A stretch of DNA of 64,000 nucleotides, from the NCBI GenBank assembly GCA_001657315.1, contig LYSV01000003.1:1-64000 (forward strand), read 5' to 3'. This DNA is from Flammeovirgaceae bacterium BBD 1991-12. GTDB lineage: Bacteria > Bacteroidota > Bacteroidia > Cytophagales > Cyclobacteriaceae. A program made the translations under genes and the position numbers. The notes under the pieces were generated by a model, which searched no databases, was not told the origin of the DNA, and was given only the letters and a program-made list of their open reading frames with translations. Below, piece by piece: positions 55,878-64,000 of this stretch (the first letter of the stretch is position 1; the number at the start of each line of letters is the position of its first letter).

Positions 55878-58292
55878 CTATTCGTCCCTTAATGTTTTCA
55901 CCGGATTCATGGATGCTGCCTTTAGCGCCTGGAAGCTTATGGTGACTAATGACATCAGTAATGCACCGGCAAGCGTGAAAATGAAGATCATGAGATCCAG
56001 TTCCGTGCGATATTCGAAACCCTGCAACCATGTAACAGCCAGATACCAGACCAGGGGCACCGCAAGGGCATTGGCAATAAGTATCATCAGAACATACTCG
56101 GTGGAAAGTAGTCTCAAAATACTCAGAATACCCGCGCCCAATACTTTTCTTATGCCTACTTCCTTGGTACGCTGCTGAATGGTGTAGGCAGAGATCCCAA
56201 AAAGTCCGAGACAGGAGATGAATATGGACAGTGCGGAAAAGGCGCTGAATATCTTCACCTTTTGCACTTCACTTTTGTAAAACCGGTCAAGTTCCTCGTC
56301 TACGAAATAGTATTCAAAGGGCTTTTCCTGATTAAATGCCTTCCATTTTGATCGAAGCATTTCCACATTTTCCTTAAGGTTACCACCGGAAAATTTCACA
56401 GACAGAAAATCGCTGTAGTAAGGATGCTTGTTGATATAGATGACCAGAGGCTCCACCCTGTTGTAGAGGGAAGCAAAATGGAAGTCCTCCACTACACCGA
56501 TCACGCGACCTGACCTCTTTACCTCTTCTCCGGTGTAAATGGTGATCCCGAATTCCTTATCGATCGGCTCCTGCCAGTTCAGCTTCTTTACAGCCGCCTT
56601 ATTCAGTATGACAGCCTCAGTCTGGTCGGTAATGATGTCTTCAGAGAAATCCCGCCCTTCCATGAGCCGGATGTCATAGGTGGAAAGAAAGTCCTCATCC
56701 ACACCCAGTGTTTTCATGGTGTAGTCCGCATTTTCCTCGGTGCCTTCCGGTACGGTCTGGAACCCATAAAAATTGGCACTCCCCATCATCGCCGATGACA
56801 GCGCCACACTGGCTACTCCTGATTCCTTTGCGATCTCTTCCTTAAGCACCTGATAGTTTTCCTGTGCTATACGGTCTGCCATTTTTACCGCTACAATATT
56901 TTCCTGATCAAACCCCAGATCCTTATTCCTCAAAAAATGTGTTTGTTCCAATACTACCATAGTTCCGGCAATCAATACGCTGGAAATGAAGAACTGGAAT
57001 ACCACCATGCTTCTGCGCAGTCCGAAACCTTTCGCCTGCCTGTCAGAGGTGGACGTCATCGTCTTCAGGGGTTTATGACCGGACAGGTAAAATGCCGGAT
57101 ACAGCCCCGAAAGTACGCTGATGATCACAAAAGCAAGGAACGTCCAGGTCAACCCTGTCCACGTGGTAACAAAAGCCAGCGAGATCTCCTGCTCTATAAT
57201 ATCCTGAAAAAAGTACCGCATGACTAGCTCCGCCAGACCAAAAGAAAGTGCAAAAGCAAGAAAAGTAGTGATGACGGACTCTCCCAGAAACTGGAAGATA
57301 AGCTGCTGCCTGTATGCACCCAGTGCCTTGCGCATACCTACTTCCTTCGCTCTTTGCATGGATCTGGCAGTGGTAAGGTTCACAAAGTTGACACAGGCGA
57401 TCAGCAGAATGAACAGCGCTATGATAATGAAGAGCTTTACGTACAGAAAACTGGAATTGGGTTTCCATTCATTTTCGAGGTCGGAGTGCAAATGTACGTC
57501 CGTAACAGGCTGCAGGATGAACTCACGCCGCTCCTCCTGTACATAGTCAGGCAGATGAGGCTGAGTCAGGGTATTGATCTGTTCGTTAAGTATTTCGTGG
57601 GAGCTGCCGTCGTTGGACTGAGCGTAGATATACATGGGCGGGTGGTGCCAGTTGTTGTACCACGGCATTAGCCTTTCCAACGAGCTGAAGGAGGCCAGCA
57701 TATCGAAAGCAAAATGGGTATTTTGAGGCAGGTCTTCCATCACTCCGGTTACGGTGAACACCTGCTGGCGTCTTTCATCTTCATAATAGAACTGCCGGCC
57801 CAGAATACCGATGGAGCCAAAGTGTCGCATGGCAGCACTTTTGGTAAGGACAACGGAAAACGGAGCATCCAGCGCCTGGGACAGGTCGCCATTGACCGAC
57901 CGGAAGGTGAATACCCTGAAAAATGTAGAATCAGCAAAACAAAAGCCGGTCTCCTTGATCTTGTTTTGCCTGTCAGCACTGCCCACCATAGGATAGGGAT
58001 ACATTCTTACCGTATTCACAATACCAGCCAGAGACCCTTTGAGAACCGGCGCCAGCGGAGCATGATTTTTGGCTGAATTGACCCGCTGGCCGTCATCTTC
58101 CCAGTTGACTCCTACACGATAGACCGACTCCCTGTGTTCATGGAAATTATCATAGCTCAACTCCATGTTCACATAGCTCAAAATGATCAGGACACAAGCC
58201 AGCCCGGTAGCCATACCTATGATATTGATCAGTGAGAAGACCTTGTTTTTCACAAGATACCTCAGCGCGGTTTTTAAATAGTTGTTCAACAT
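55878..58292 (-). CDS. FtsX/MacB-like ABC permease, array member 6
   Basis: 804 residues. Landmarks: SYDNFHEHRESVYRV, HAPLAPVLK, FILQPVTDVHLHS, VNFVNL, first coupling KEVGMRKALG (Ala where siblings have Val), central YPAFYLSGHKPLKTMTS (no VLK), LGFDQENIVAV, CLGLFGISAY, second coupling KEVGIRKVLG, end NPVKTLRDE. It groups with members 2-4 by its second outer domain but sits between members 5 and 7, so the two subgroups are interleaved along the array. Confidence 0.88.
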   Translation of the reverse strand: MLNNYLKTALRYLVKNKVFSLINIIGMATGLACVLIILSYVNMELSYDNFHEHRESVYRVGVNWEDDGQRVNSAKNHAPLAPVLKGSLAGIVNTVRMYPYPMVGSADRQNKIKETGFCFADSTFFRVFTFRSVNGDLSQALDAPFSVVLTKSAAMRHFGSIGILGRQFYYEDERRQQVFTVTGVMEDLPQNTHFAFDMLASFSSLERLMPWYNNWHHPPMYIYAQSNDGSSHEILNEQINTLTQPHLPDYVQEERREFILQPVTDVHLHSDLENEWKPNSSFLYVKLFIIIALFILLIACVNFVNLTTARSMQRAKEVGMRKALGAYRQQLIFQFLGESVITTFLAFALSFGLAELVMRYFFQDIIEQEISLAFVTTWTGLTWTFLAFVIISVLSGLYPAFYLSGHKPLKTMTSTSDRQAKGFGLRRSMVVFQFFISSVLIAGTMVVLEQTHFLRNKDLGFDQENIVAVKMADRIAQENYQVLKEEIAKESGVASVALSSAMMGSANFYGFQTVPEGTEENADYTMKTLGVDEDFLSTYDIRLMEGRDFSEDIITDQTEAVILNKAAVKKLNWQEPIDKEFGITIYTGEEVKRSGRVIGVVEDFHFASLYNRVEPLVIYINKHPYYSDFLSVKFSGGNLKENVEMLRSKWKAFNQEKPFEYYFVDEELDRFYKSEVQKVKIFSAFSALSIFISCLGLFGISAYTIQQRTKEVGIRKVLGAGILSILRLLSTEYVLMILIANALAVPLVWYLAVTWLQGFEYRTELDLMIFIFTLAGALLMSLVTISFQALKAASMNPVKTLRDE

Positions 58293-58358
58293 GGTTTTAT
58301 CGCTGTTATAAGTTCAATATTCAATATTCAAAGTTCAGGTTCACTGAATGATACCCCA

Positions 58359-58382
58359 CTCTATGCCCCATGCTCTATGCCC
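58359..58382. repeat. CTATGCCC/CATGCTC short tandem repeat after permease gene 7
   Basis: CTCTATGCC CCATGCTCTATGCCC is built from two copies of CTCTATGCCC overlapping a CCATG link. It stands just past the stop codon of member 7 (58395). A related tract follows member 8. Preceded by TTCAATATTCAATATTCAAAGTTCAGGTTC at about 58313-58342. Confidence 0.65.
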
Positions 58383-58394
58383 TTCGCACTCCGC

Positions 58395-60791
58395 TCATTC
58401 ATCTCTCAGCACCTCCACCGGGTTCACAAAGGCTGCTTTTACTGATCTGTACCCTATGGTGATCATCACTATGACCACTGTTGCTGTAAGTGCCATTAGA
58501 AAAGATACGGGGGTGAGATTAATTCTATAGGCAAAATCTGTTAACCACCCATCCATAAGGAACCATGCGACAGGACTTGCAATTAAAAAAGCTACTACTG
58601 TGAGGACGAGAAATTCTCGGGAAAGAAAATATACCAGCTGTGCAAGGGTGGCTCCCAGCACCTTCCGAATGCCTACCTCCTTGTTTTTCTGAAAAACCAC
58701 AAAAGATATCAGGCCAAACAGACCCAGGCAGCCAATCACCACAGAAATACCCGCAAACAAGTGCATCAGGATCAGCGCACGCTCTTCTTCATCGTAGAGT
58801 TTCGCAATATGCTCATCAAGGAAACTATATTCAAATATGTGCTCCGGGTAGGTCTGACTCCACAGCTCTTCGATGAATGCAATGGTCTCTGGAATATTGT
58901 GGGATGATATTCTGATACCTGCTTCGTAGAACAACGCGGGCTCATTCAAAATGGCCATAGGCTTGATCTTCTCGCGTAGTGCCTGCATATGGAAATCTTC
59001 CACCACTCCGATGATGGAGGCCTCGACCTCTATATCCAGCTCTACACGTTGCTCAATGGCTTCTGCAGGATCAGTAAATCCCATCAGTCGGGTGGCGGTT
59101 TCATTCACGATTATTTCCCTCTCCGTGGTCAGGTTGTCATTTTCATTCATCCAGCGCCCTGCTATCATTTTTAGTCCAAAAGTCTCGAGATAGTCCTTAT
59201 CCGCTGTTTTGAGAATGATGGTGTTTTTTATGCTGCTATCGTCGCTGCTCATACGAAAAGAGGTGCCGATGTTATTGTCCGATATGGGCACACCAAGTCC
59301 AAAGGACACTTTTTGGATATTCTTATGCAGGAGGAGCTGTTCTTTTAACCTCACCATGGTGGACGAATCCCTGTTGAAAAGATGTGCGGTGACAATGGCA
59401 TCCTTTTCAAAACCAAGGGGCTTTGAATGGAAATAGCTGAGTTGGTCGGAAATAACGATGATCCCGATGATGAGGATCTGTGTGATAACGAACTGAAAAA
59501 TAACCAATCCGCGTCTAAGCGAGACACTGCTTCCCGAAGGGCCGGTAACCCTGGATTTCAGCACGCGAACAGGCTCATATCGCGTGAGCACAAGAGCGGG
59601 ATAAAAACCGGAAACCACAGTAACCATGATCAAAACAGCAGGAAGCAGCATCATATGTCCGGCATCATCCAGTAGATGGAGCGCAACTTCCTTTTCAAAG
59701 AATTCATTGTAGAAGGGCAACAGCCATTCGACCAATCCGAGGGAAAGAATACCTGCCAGAAGTACTGTCAAAGACGTTTCTCCCATAAATTGCAGGATGA
59801 GTTGCTTTCTGCCTGCCCCCAGGGTTTTACGAATGCCTACCTCTTTCGCTTTCCTTACTGCCAGTGCCGTACTTAAATTGACATAATTGATACAGGCTAT
59901 CACCAAAATAAACAGCCCTATGCTTGTGATCACGATGAGGTACGCTTCATCTACCGTTTTAAAACCTGCACGGACGTACTTGCTGTCAAAATGTACATCA
60001 TGTAAAGGTTGCAGGTAAAATTGTTCCCTTGAAGCTTCATCCTCTTCCTTGTGCTTTTTTATCAGGGACGTTATACGATCTTCAACAACGAATAGGTCAT
60101 AGGCACCCGGCAAACGCACATAGCAGTAACCGGACATAGTCACGCCCCAGTCATCATGCCTGAAGCTCCCGGTAAAATCACTATTAAATGAAGGGAAAGA
60201 AACCAACATGGTAAAATCGAAATGAGAATTGGATGGAGGGTCTTCCAGTATTCCGGCCACCTCAAGCTCCAGCGAACTGCCCAGTGTGAAAGATTTCCCC
60301 ACTGCCGGACCTTCCCTAAAATAGGTGTCTGCAAAACTTTGAGTTACGAAAGCCATATTGGGCTGGTTCAGGGCAACAGCAGGGTTTCCTGATCTTATTT
60401 TGAAATTAAAAACTGAAAAAAAAGAAGAATCTGCAAAAACTATATCTTCACCATAAAACCTTTCTCCGTCGATTTCTACCTGCTCGTGCTGTGAAAAATG
60501 AAACCCGGTGGCGGCAGACAGCTCAGATATTTCTGATCTCAGCGCCGCTGCCAGCGGATATGGAACATTAGGCCTGAAGCGAAGGCCCGACAGGTCAGAT
60601 TCGTGCCGCACCACCCTGTAGATCTGCTCACTATCACTATGGAACCTGTCAAAGCTCAGATCATGCCATATAGTTAAAAAAAGAATGATGGCAATGGTCA
60701 GCCCAAGGGTCAGACCCAGAACATTGATCAGAGCATACACACTGTTCCTTCGGACGCTTCTTATTGCAGTCTTAAAATAGTTTCTTATCAT
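58395..60791 (-). CDS. FtsX/MacB-like ABC permease, array member 7
   Basis: 798 residues. Landmarks: SFDRFHSDSEQIYRV, FRPNVPYPLAAALRSEI, FYLQPLHDVHFDS, INYVNL, first coupling KEVGIRKTLG, central YPALVLTRYEPVRVLKS, LGFEKDAIV, CLGLFGLISF, second coupling KEVGIRKVLG, end NPVEVLRDE. Member of the P-x-P-x-PL / LGFxxDA subgroup with 5 and 8. Separated from member 6 by 102 bp holding the short repeat. Confidence 0.88.
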   Translation of the reverse strand: MIRNYFKTAIRSVRRNSVYALINVLGLTLGLTIAIILFLTIWHDLSFDRFHSDSEQIYRVVRHESDLSGLRFRPNVPYPLAAALRSEISELSAATGFHFSQHEQVEIDGERFYGEDIVFADSSFFSVFNFKIRSGNPAVALNQPNMAFVTQSFADTYFREGPAVGKSFTLGSSLELEVAGILEDPPSNSHFDFTMLVSFPSFNSDFTGSFRHDDWGVTMSGYCYVRLPGAYDLFVVEDRITSLIKKHKEEDEASREQFYLQPLHDVHFDSKYVRAGFKTVDEAYLIVITSIGLFILVIACINYVNLSTALAVRKAKEVGIRKTLGAGRKQLILQFMGETSLTVLLAGILSLGLVEWLLPFYNEFFEKEVALHLLDDAGHMMLLPAVLIMVTVVSGFYPALVLTRYEPVRVLKSRVTGPSGSSVSLRRGLVIFQFVITQILIIGIIVISDQLSYFHSKPLGFEKDAIVTAHLFNRDSSTMVRLKEQLLLHKNIQKVSFGLGVPISDNNIGTSFRMSSDDSSIKNTIILKTADKDYLETFGLKMIAGRWMNENDNLTTEREIIVNETATRLMGFTDPAEAIEQRVELDIEVEASIIGVVEDFHMQALREKIKPMAILNEPALFYEAGIRISSHNIPETIAFIEELWSQTYPEHIFEYSFLDEHIAKLYDEEERALILMHLFAGISVVIGCLGLFGLISFVVFQKNKEVGIRKVLGATLAQLVYFLSREFLVLTVVAFLIASPVAWFLMDGWLTDFAYRINLTPVSFLMALTATVVIVMITIGYRSVKAAFVNPVEVLRDE

Positions 60792-60831
60792 TCCTGACAG
60801 TTTTTTTATTCATGTACAATGCACACTGTCA

Positions 60832-60869
60832 CTCTATGCGCTATGCGCTTTACCCTATGCCCCATGCTC
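60832..60869. repeat. CTATGCGC/CTATGCCCC short tandem repeat after permease gene 8
   Basis: The unit CTATGC(G/C)C recurs: CTCTATGCG, CTATGCGC, then CCCTATGCCCCATGCTC, which is nearly the same as the tract after member 7 (58359-58382). The tract runs into the stop codon of member 8. Confidence 0.65.
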
Positions 60870-63267
60870 ATTCATCCTTCAATACATCCACAGGATTGAC
60901 CACGGCAGCCCGGAAAGACCGGTAGCCCACCGTCAGCAACGTAATGAGCAGGGAGCACCCTATTGATAGCAGAAATATCCACAGACTGATCTCTATCCGG
61001 CTGGCGAAATCCTGTAGCCATCCATTCATGAAATACCAGGATACCGGTGCGGCCAGTACAAAGGCGATAAGCACCAGTTTCACAAAATCACCTGCCAGCA
61101 ATCCGATGATCTGCCGGATACGGGCCCCTAAAACCTTTCGGACTCCGATCTCCCTTGACCGTGTGTTCACCAGGTAGGACATCAGACCGAACAGGCCTAT
61201 ACTGCCAATGAAAATAGCCATACCGGCAAATGCAGTAAAAACCTTGGATGTTCGTTGTTCGTTCTCATAAAACCGCAAAATAGTATCATCCAGAAATGTG
61301 TAGGAAAAGATGTATCCAGGGAATGTGGCCTCCCATTCGCGCTGAATACCGGCTATTGTCTCATCCCAGTTTTGAGATCCCATCTTCACCGCCCCAAGGT
61401 TGTAGTTATCTGTCTTTGGTTTGATCCACATGGCCACGGGCTTCTGCTCAAAGTGATGCGACATCGTATTAAAATCCTTTACTACACCTATGATCTCTCC
61501 CGGCGTACCCCATACGTCGAGCTCTTCCCCAATGGCTTCATCATAATTTTCCATCCCAAGGGCTTTCATGGTCTTTTCCGTGATCAGATACCTCCTTACA
61601 CTGTCTATCCAAATATTTCTACCATTCAACAGCGTAAGCCCATATGTATCGAGGTAGGACTCATCTATTATCTTTACATGCACCGGCTCATGAATGATCT
61701 CCGTACCGTTGTTCCACGCGGCTACCCCTCCCCATGTATTTTTGGACGTTGTACCGGTATTTGAAAAGGTCACCATATTCACTCCTGCCAGGTTCATCAG
61801 ATTATTTTTGAAGGTGGAAAGGTCTGCTTTCGCCGTAAATGGCAACCGAAATTCTACAACTGCCTCAGGATCTATGCCCAGCGGTGTGCTGATAAAATGC
61901 CGGATCTGCTGGGTAATAACAATAACAGACACAATGAGGACCTGTGAGATCACCAGCTGAACTATGATCAGTGACCGGCGTACCGAAAGGCCTTTACGAT
62001 AATCTACACTAAGTTTATTTTTGAGTGCCGCTACAGGTTTGAAGCCGGAAATGATCATAGCGGGGTAAAATCCGGACAATAGAGTAACTACAATGAACAA
62101 GGTAAGTACGGAGCCTATCAGTATAATATCATAATGTGTAGGAGGCAGGTCGTAACCTGTAAATGTTTTAATATTCAGGGTGGCCAGCTCCATCATTCCC
62201 AGTGACAGCAGTATGGAGATAAACGTGATCCATGCCGTTTCACCTATAAACTGTAGCATAAGGGTGCCACGGCTGCTTCCCAGTACCTTACGAATACCGA
62301 TCTCCCTTGAGCGCCTTGCAGCCACAGCCGTGTTGAGATTGACAAAATTAATGCTGGCCGCTATGATCAGCAGTAGCCCTATGACACCCAGTGTAGTTAT
62401 TTCCTGCCAGGTGGCTACTCTACCGGAATAAGTTGCGTAGTCCTTGTTATGATGCAGGTCCTTAAGGGATTGAAGTCTTAGCTCATCGTTGGTGGGGTCG
62501 TCTGCATCCTTGTGTTCCTTGATGTAGTTGGTAATCTTCTGACCAAATTGTTCATGGTCCACTTCAGGGTGCAGCTTTACGTAGCACTGTACAGAAGTGG
62601 ATGAAGCTCCCCACTCATCCCATATCCTTTCACTGCCACCAGTATCGAAGGATATGAGCATATCAAAGCGCAGATCCGTATTCATGGGAGTGTCCTCTAC
62701 GATCCCTGTCACATTGAGGTCAATGATATTCTCCAGATTAACGGTCTGGCCCACCGCGCTTAAATGATCCCCAAAGTACTTTTCCGCCAGACCTTTGGAA
62801 AGTACCACACTGTTGCCATTCTCAAAAACTCTTTTAGGGTCTCCGATCAGGAATTTGTAGTTGAATATGTCGAAATATTCAGGCATGACGAATGCCTGGT
62901 TACGTGTGGTCTCGCGGAATTTTACCTGCTCTCCATCTTTTTCAATGGTAACCAGACCATTGATAGCATTATCGTCCACCATGGTGAGGAATTCTACTTC
63001 CGGAAAATCCTCCTTAAAGGACAGTCTTAACGGATACGGGATACCCGGATCACGACTGACACCCTTATCAGTATGGCTATCCACTACCAGTCTGTAGATA
63101 CATACAGGATCATCATGGTAGCTATCAAAGCTCAGGTCGAACCTCAGGATCATAAAGATCACCATGGCAGAGGTGATGCCGATACTCAAACCAGTAATAT
63201 TGATGAAGGTATGAACCCTGTTCCTGATGAGGTTGCGAAATGCGATGCGAATGATGTTTTTGAGCAT
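60868..63267 (-). CDS. FtsX/MacB-like ABC permease, array member 8
   Basis: 799 residues. Landmarks: SFDSYHDDPVCIYRL, RDPGIPYPLRLSFKEDFPE, LRLQSLKDLHHNKDY (LQP has become LQS), INFVNL, first coupling REIGIRKVLG, central YPAMIISGFKPVAALKN, LGIDPEAVVEF, SIGLFGLMSY, second coupling REIGVRKVLG, end NPVDVLKDE. Same subgroup as members 5 and 7. Only 17 bp separate it from member 9, the tightest spacing in the array. Confidence 0.88.
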   Translation of the reverse strand: MLKNIIRIAFRNLIRNRVHTFINITGLSIGITSAMVIFMILRFDLSFDSYHDDPVCIYRLVVDSHTDKGVSRDPGIPYPLRLSFKEDFPEVEFLTMVDDNAINGLVTIEKDGEQVKFRETTRNQAFVMPEYFDIFNYKFLIGDPKRVFENGNSVVLSKGLAEKYFGDHLSAVGQTVNLENIIDLNVTGIVEDTPMNTDLRFDMLISFDTGGSERIWDEWGASSTSVQCYVKLHPEVDHEQFGQKITNYIKEHKDADDPTNDELRLQSLKDLHHNKDYATYSGRVATWQEITTLGVIGLLLIIAASINFVNLNTAVAARRSREIGIRKVLGSSRGTLMLQFIGETAWITFISILLSLGMMELATLNIKTFTGYDLPPTHYDIILIGSVLTLFIVVTLLSGFYPAMIISGFKPVAALKNKLSVDYRKGLSVRRSLIIVQLVISQVLIVSVIVITQQIRHFISTPLGIDPEAVVEFRLPFTAKADLSTFKNNLMNLAGVNMVTFSNTGTTSKNTWGGVAAWNNGTEIIHEPVHVKIIDESYLDTYGLTLLNGRNIWIDSVRRYLITEKTMKALGMENYDEAIGEELDVWGTPGEIIGVVKDFNTMSHHFEQKPVAMWIKPKTDNYNLGAVKMGSQNWDETIAGIQREWEATFPGYIFSYTFLDDTILRFYENEQRTSKVFTAFAGMAIFIGSIGLFGLMSYLVNTRSREIGVRKVLGARIRQIIGLLAGDFVKLVLIAFVLAAPVSWYFMNGWLQDFASRIEISLWIFLLSIGCSLLITLLTVGYRSFRAAVVNPVDVLKDE

Positions 63268-63284
63268 AATGAAATGTTTTACAA

Positions 63285-64000
63285 TTATTCATTTTTCAGT
63301 ATCTCAGCAGGATTGATCATAGCTGCCCGCCAGGATTTATAGCCTACGCTGAAAAAGGTAATGATGATCGAGATAGCAACTGCAGCAAGAAAGAACCACA
63401 CTTTCATCTCTATTTTATAGGCAAATCCGGAAAGCCACATGTCCATACTGTACCATGCTACGGGTACTGCCAGTAAAAAGGCTATCAGCACAAGCGCTAT
63501 AATATCCTTCGAAAACAGCATAATGATACTTCCGGCTTTTGCTCCCAGTACTTTTCGGATACCAACTTCTCTGATACGCTGAGAAACGGTAAAAGAGATC
63601 ATGCCCAGTAGCCCAAGACATGAAATAAAAATGGAAAGCCCGCTAAAGATCCTGAACATGGAGAATGTTTGCCGCTCATTGGTATAAAAATCCGCCAGTT
63701 CATCATCTATAAAACGGTATTCGAACAGATTGTCAGGAAAAAGATCCTCGAAAACTTCCTGCACATGGGCGATGGCCTCTTTGTTTCTTCCCACCGACAT
63801 TTTTATACCTGCATTGTAGTAAAACATGGACAGTTGTACCATAACAGCCGGCCTGATCGCCTCTCTGAACGAGCTTAAATGGTAATCCCCGATCACCCCT
63901 ACAATGGGAGCATTCATATCGTTCATACCAGTGGTAATGTTTACACCAATGGCATCCGCAGGATCATGGAAACCGATCTTTCTGGCGGCCGCCTCATTGA
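63285..64000 (-). CDS. FtsX/MacB-like ABC permease, array member 9 (C-terminal part, cut by window edge)
   Basis: The frame is open to the window edge and continues a permease: NEAAARKIGFHDPADAIG at the cut matches the NEAAVKKL-type segment in the second outer domain of the other members. Then CLGLLGMISF, second coupling REVGIRKVLGA, and end NPAEILKNE. About 238 residues are visible. ATG at 63926 is internal, not a start. The array therefore extends beyond the window, and its true upstream end, promoter and any regulator are not seen. Confidence 0.87.
   Translation of the reverse strand, partial: NEAAARKIGFHDPADAIGVNITTGMNDMNAPIVGVIGDYHLSSFREAIRPAVMVQLSMFYYNAGIKMSVGRNKEAIAHVQEVFEDLFPDNLFEYRFIDDELADFYTNERQTFSMFRIFSGLSIFISCLGLLGMISFTVSQRIREVGIRKVLGAKAGSIIMLFSKDIIALVLIAFLLAVPVAWYSMDMWLSGFAYKIEMKVWFFLAAVAISIIITFFSVGYKSWRAAMINPAEILKNE

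Noticed and set aside
43481-64000. Numerous plus-strand frames of 60-180 codons opposite the permease genes
   Set aside because: All are antisense shadows of membrane-protein genes, with no start context or conserved motifs.

Overview
The window reads as chromosomal DNA of a Bacteroidota bacterium, most likely order Cytophagales. Supporting signs are a gliding/T9SS type B C-terminal sorting domain, three TonB-dependent receptors with carboxypeptidase-like N-terminal domains, a FecR/ECF sigma/receptor operon, DUF4249 lipoproteins, a very acidic N-terminal extension on ribosomal protein S1, and promoters of the Bacteroidota type (TTTG, then about 19-21 nt, then TAnnTTTG), the clearest being in front of the tRNA-Cys gene. 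The genus cannot be fixed from sequence alone. No insertion sequence, prophage or CRISPR array was seen.

Layout. 1-3.6 kb: a central-carbon block with methylglyoxal synthase, 6-phosphofructokinase (an Asp-to-Asn change in the Mg-ATP loop) and a GH15 glucoamylase/trehalase-like enzyme. 4.0-8.8 kb: a TonB-dependent receptor followed by two tandem DUF4249 lipoproteins. 9-12.3 kb: ferritin, a small [2Fe-2S] ferredoxin, a vapBC module whose toxin gene is frameshifted, a small secreted protein, and an intact Xre/RES toxin-antitoxin pair with a palindromic operator. 12.4-24.6 kb: a beta-barrel receptor, YceI, a single-domain response regulator, a lipoprotein, a large TerB/FHA-like/ABC fusion protein, a secreted DinB-like protein and a 1093-residue T9SS cargo protein. 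24.6-28.7 kb: the ybbP-ybbA / tesA cluster. 28.8-29.7 kb: two tandem BLUF photoreceptors, the second without a normal start codon. 29.7-36.9 kb: an ECF sigma-FecR-TonB receptor operon and two lipoproteins that share a four-cysteine repeat domain. 37-39.5 kb: tRNA-Cys and ribosomal protein S1.

39.7-64 kb holds the most striking feature: a TolC-like outer-membrane channel and a MacB/LolD-type ATPase, a serine hydrolase on the opposite strand, and then at least nine consecutive same-strand genes for two-domain FtsX/MacB-like permeases of about 800 residues (eight complete, the ninth running off the window). None of the nine carries an ATPase domain, and no periplasmic adaptor (MacA/HlyD type) gene is visible. 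The simplest reading is one ATPase and one exit duct serving a repertoire of permeases that recognise different substrates or stresses. The paralogues fall into at least two subfamilies, and the one at the downstream end has lost motifs kept by the others.
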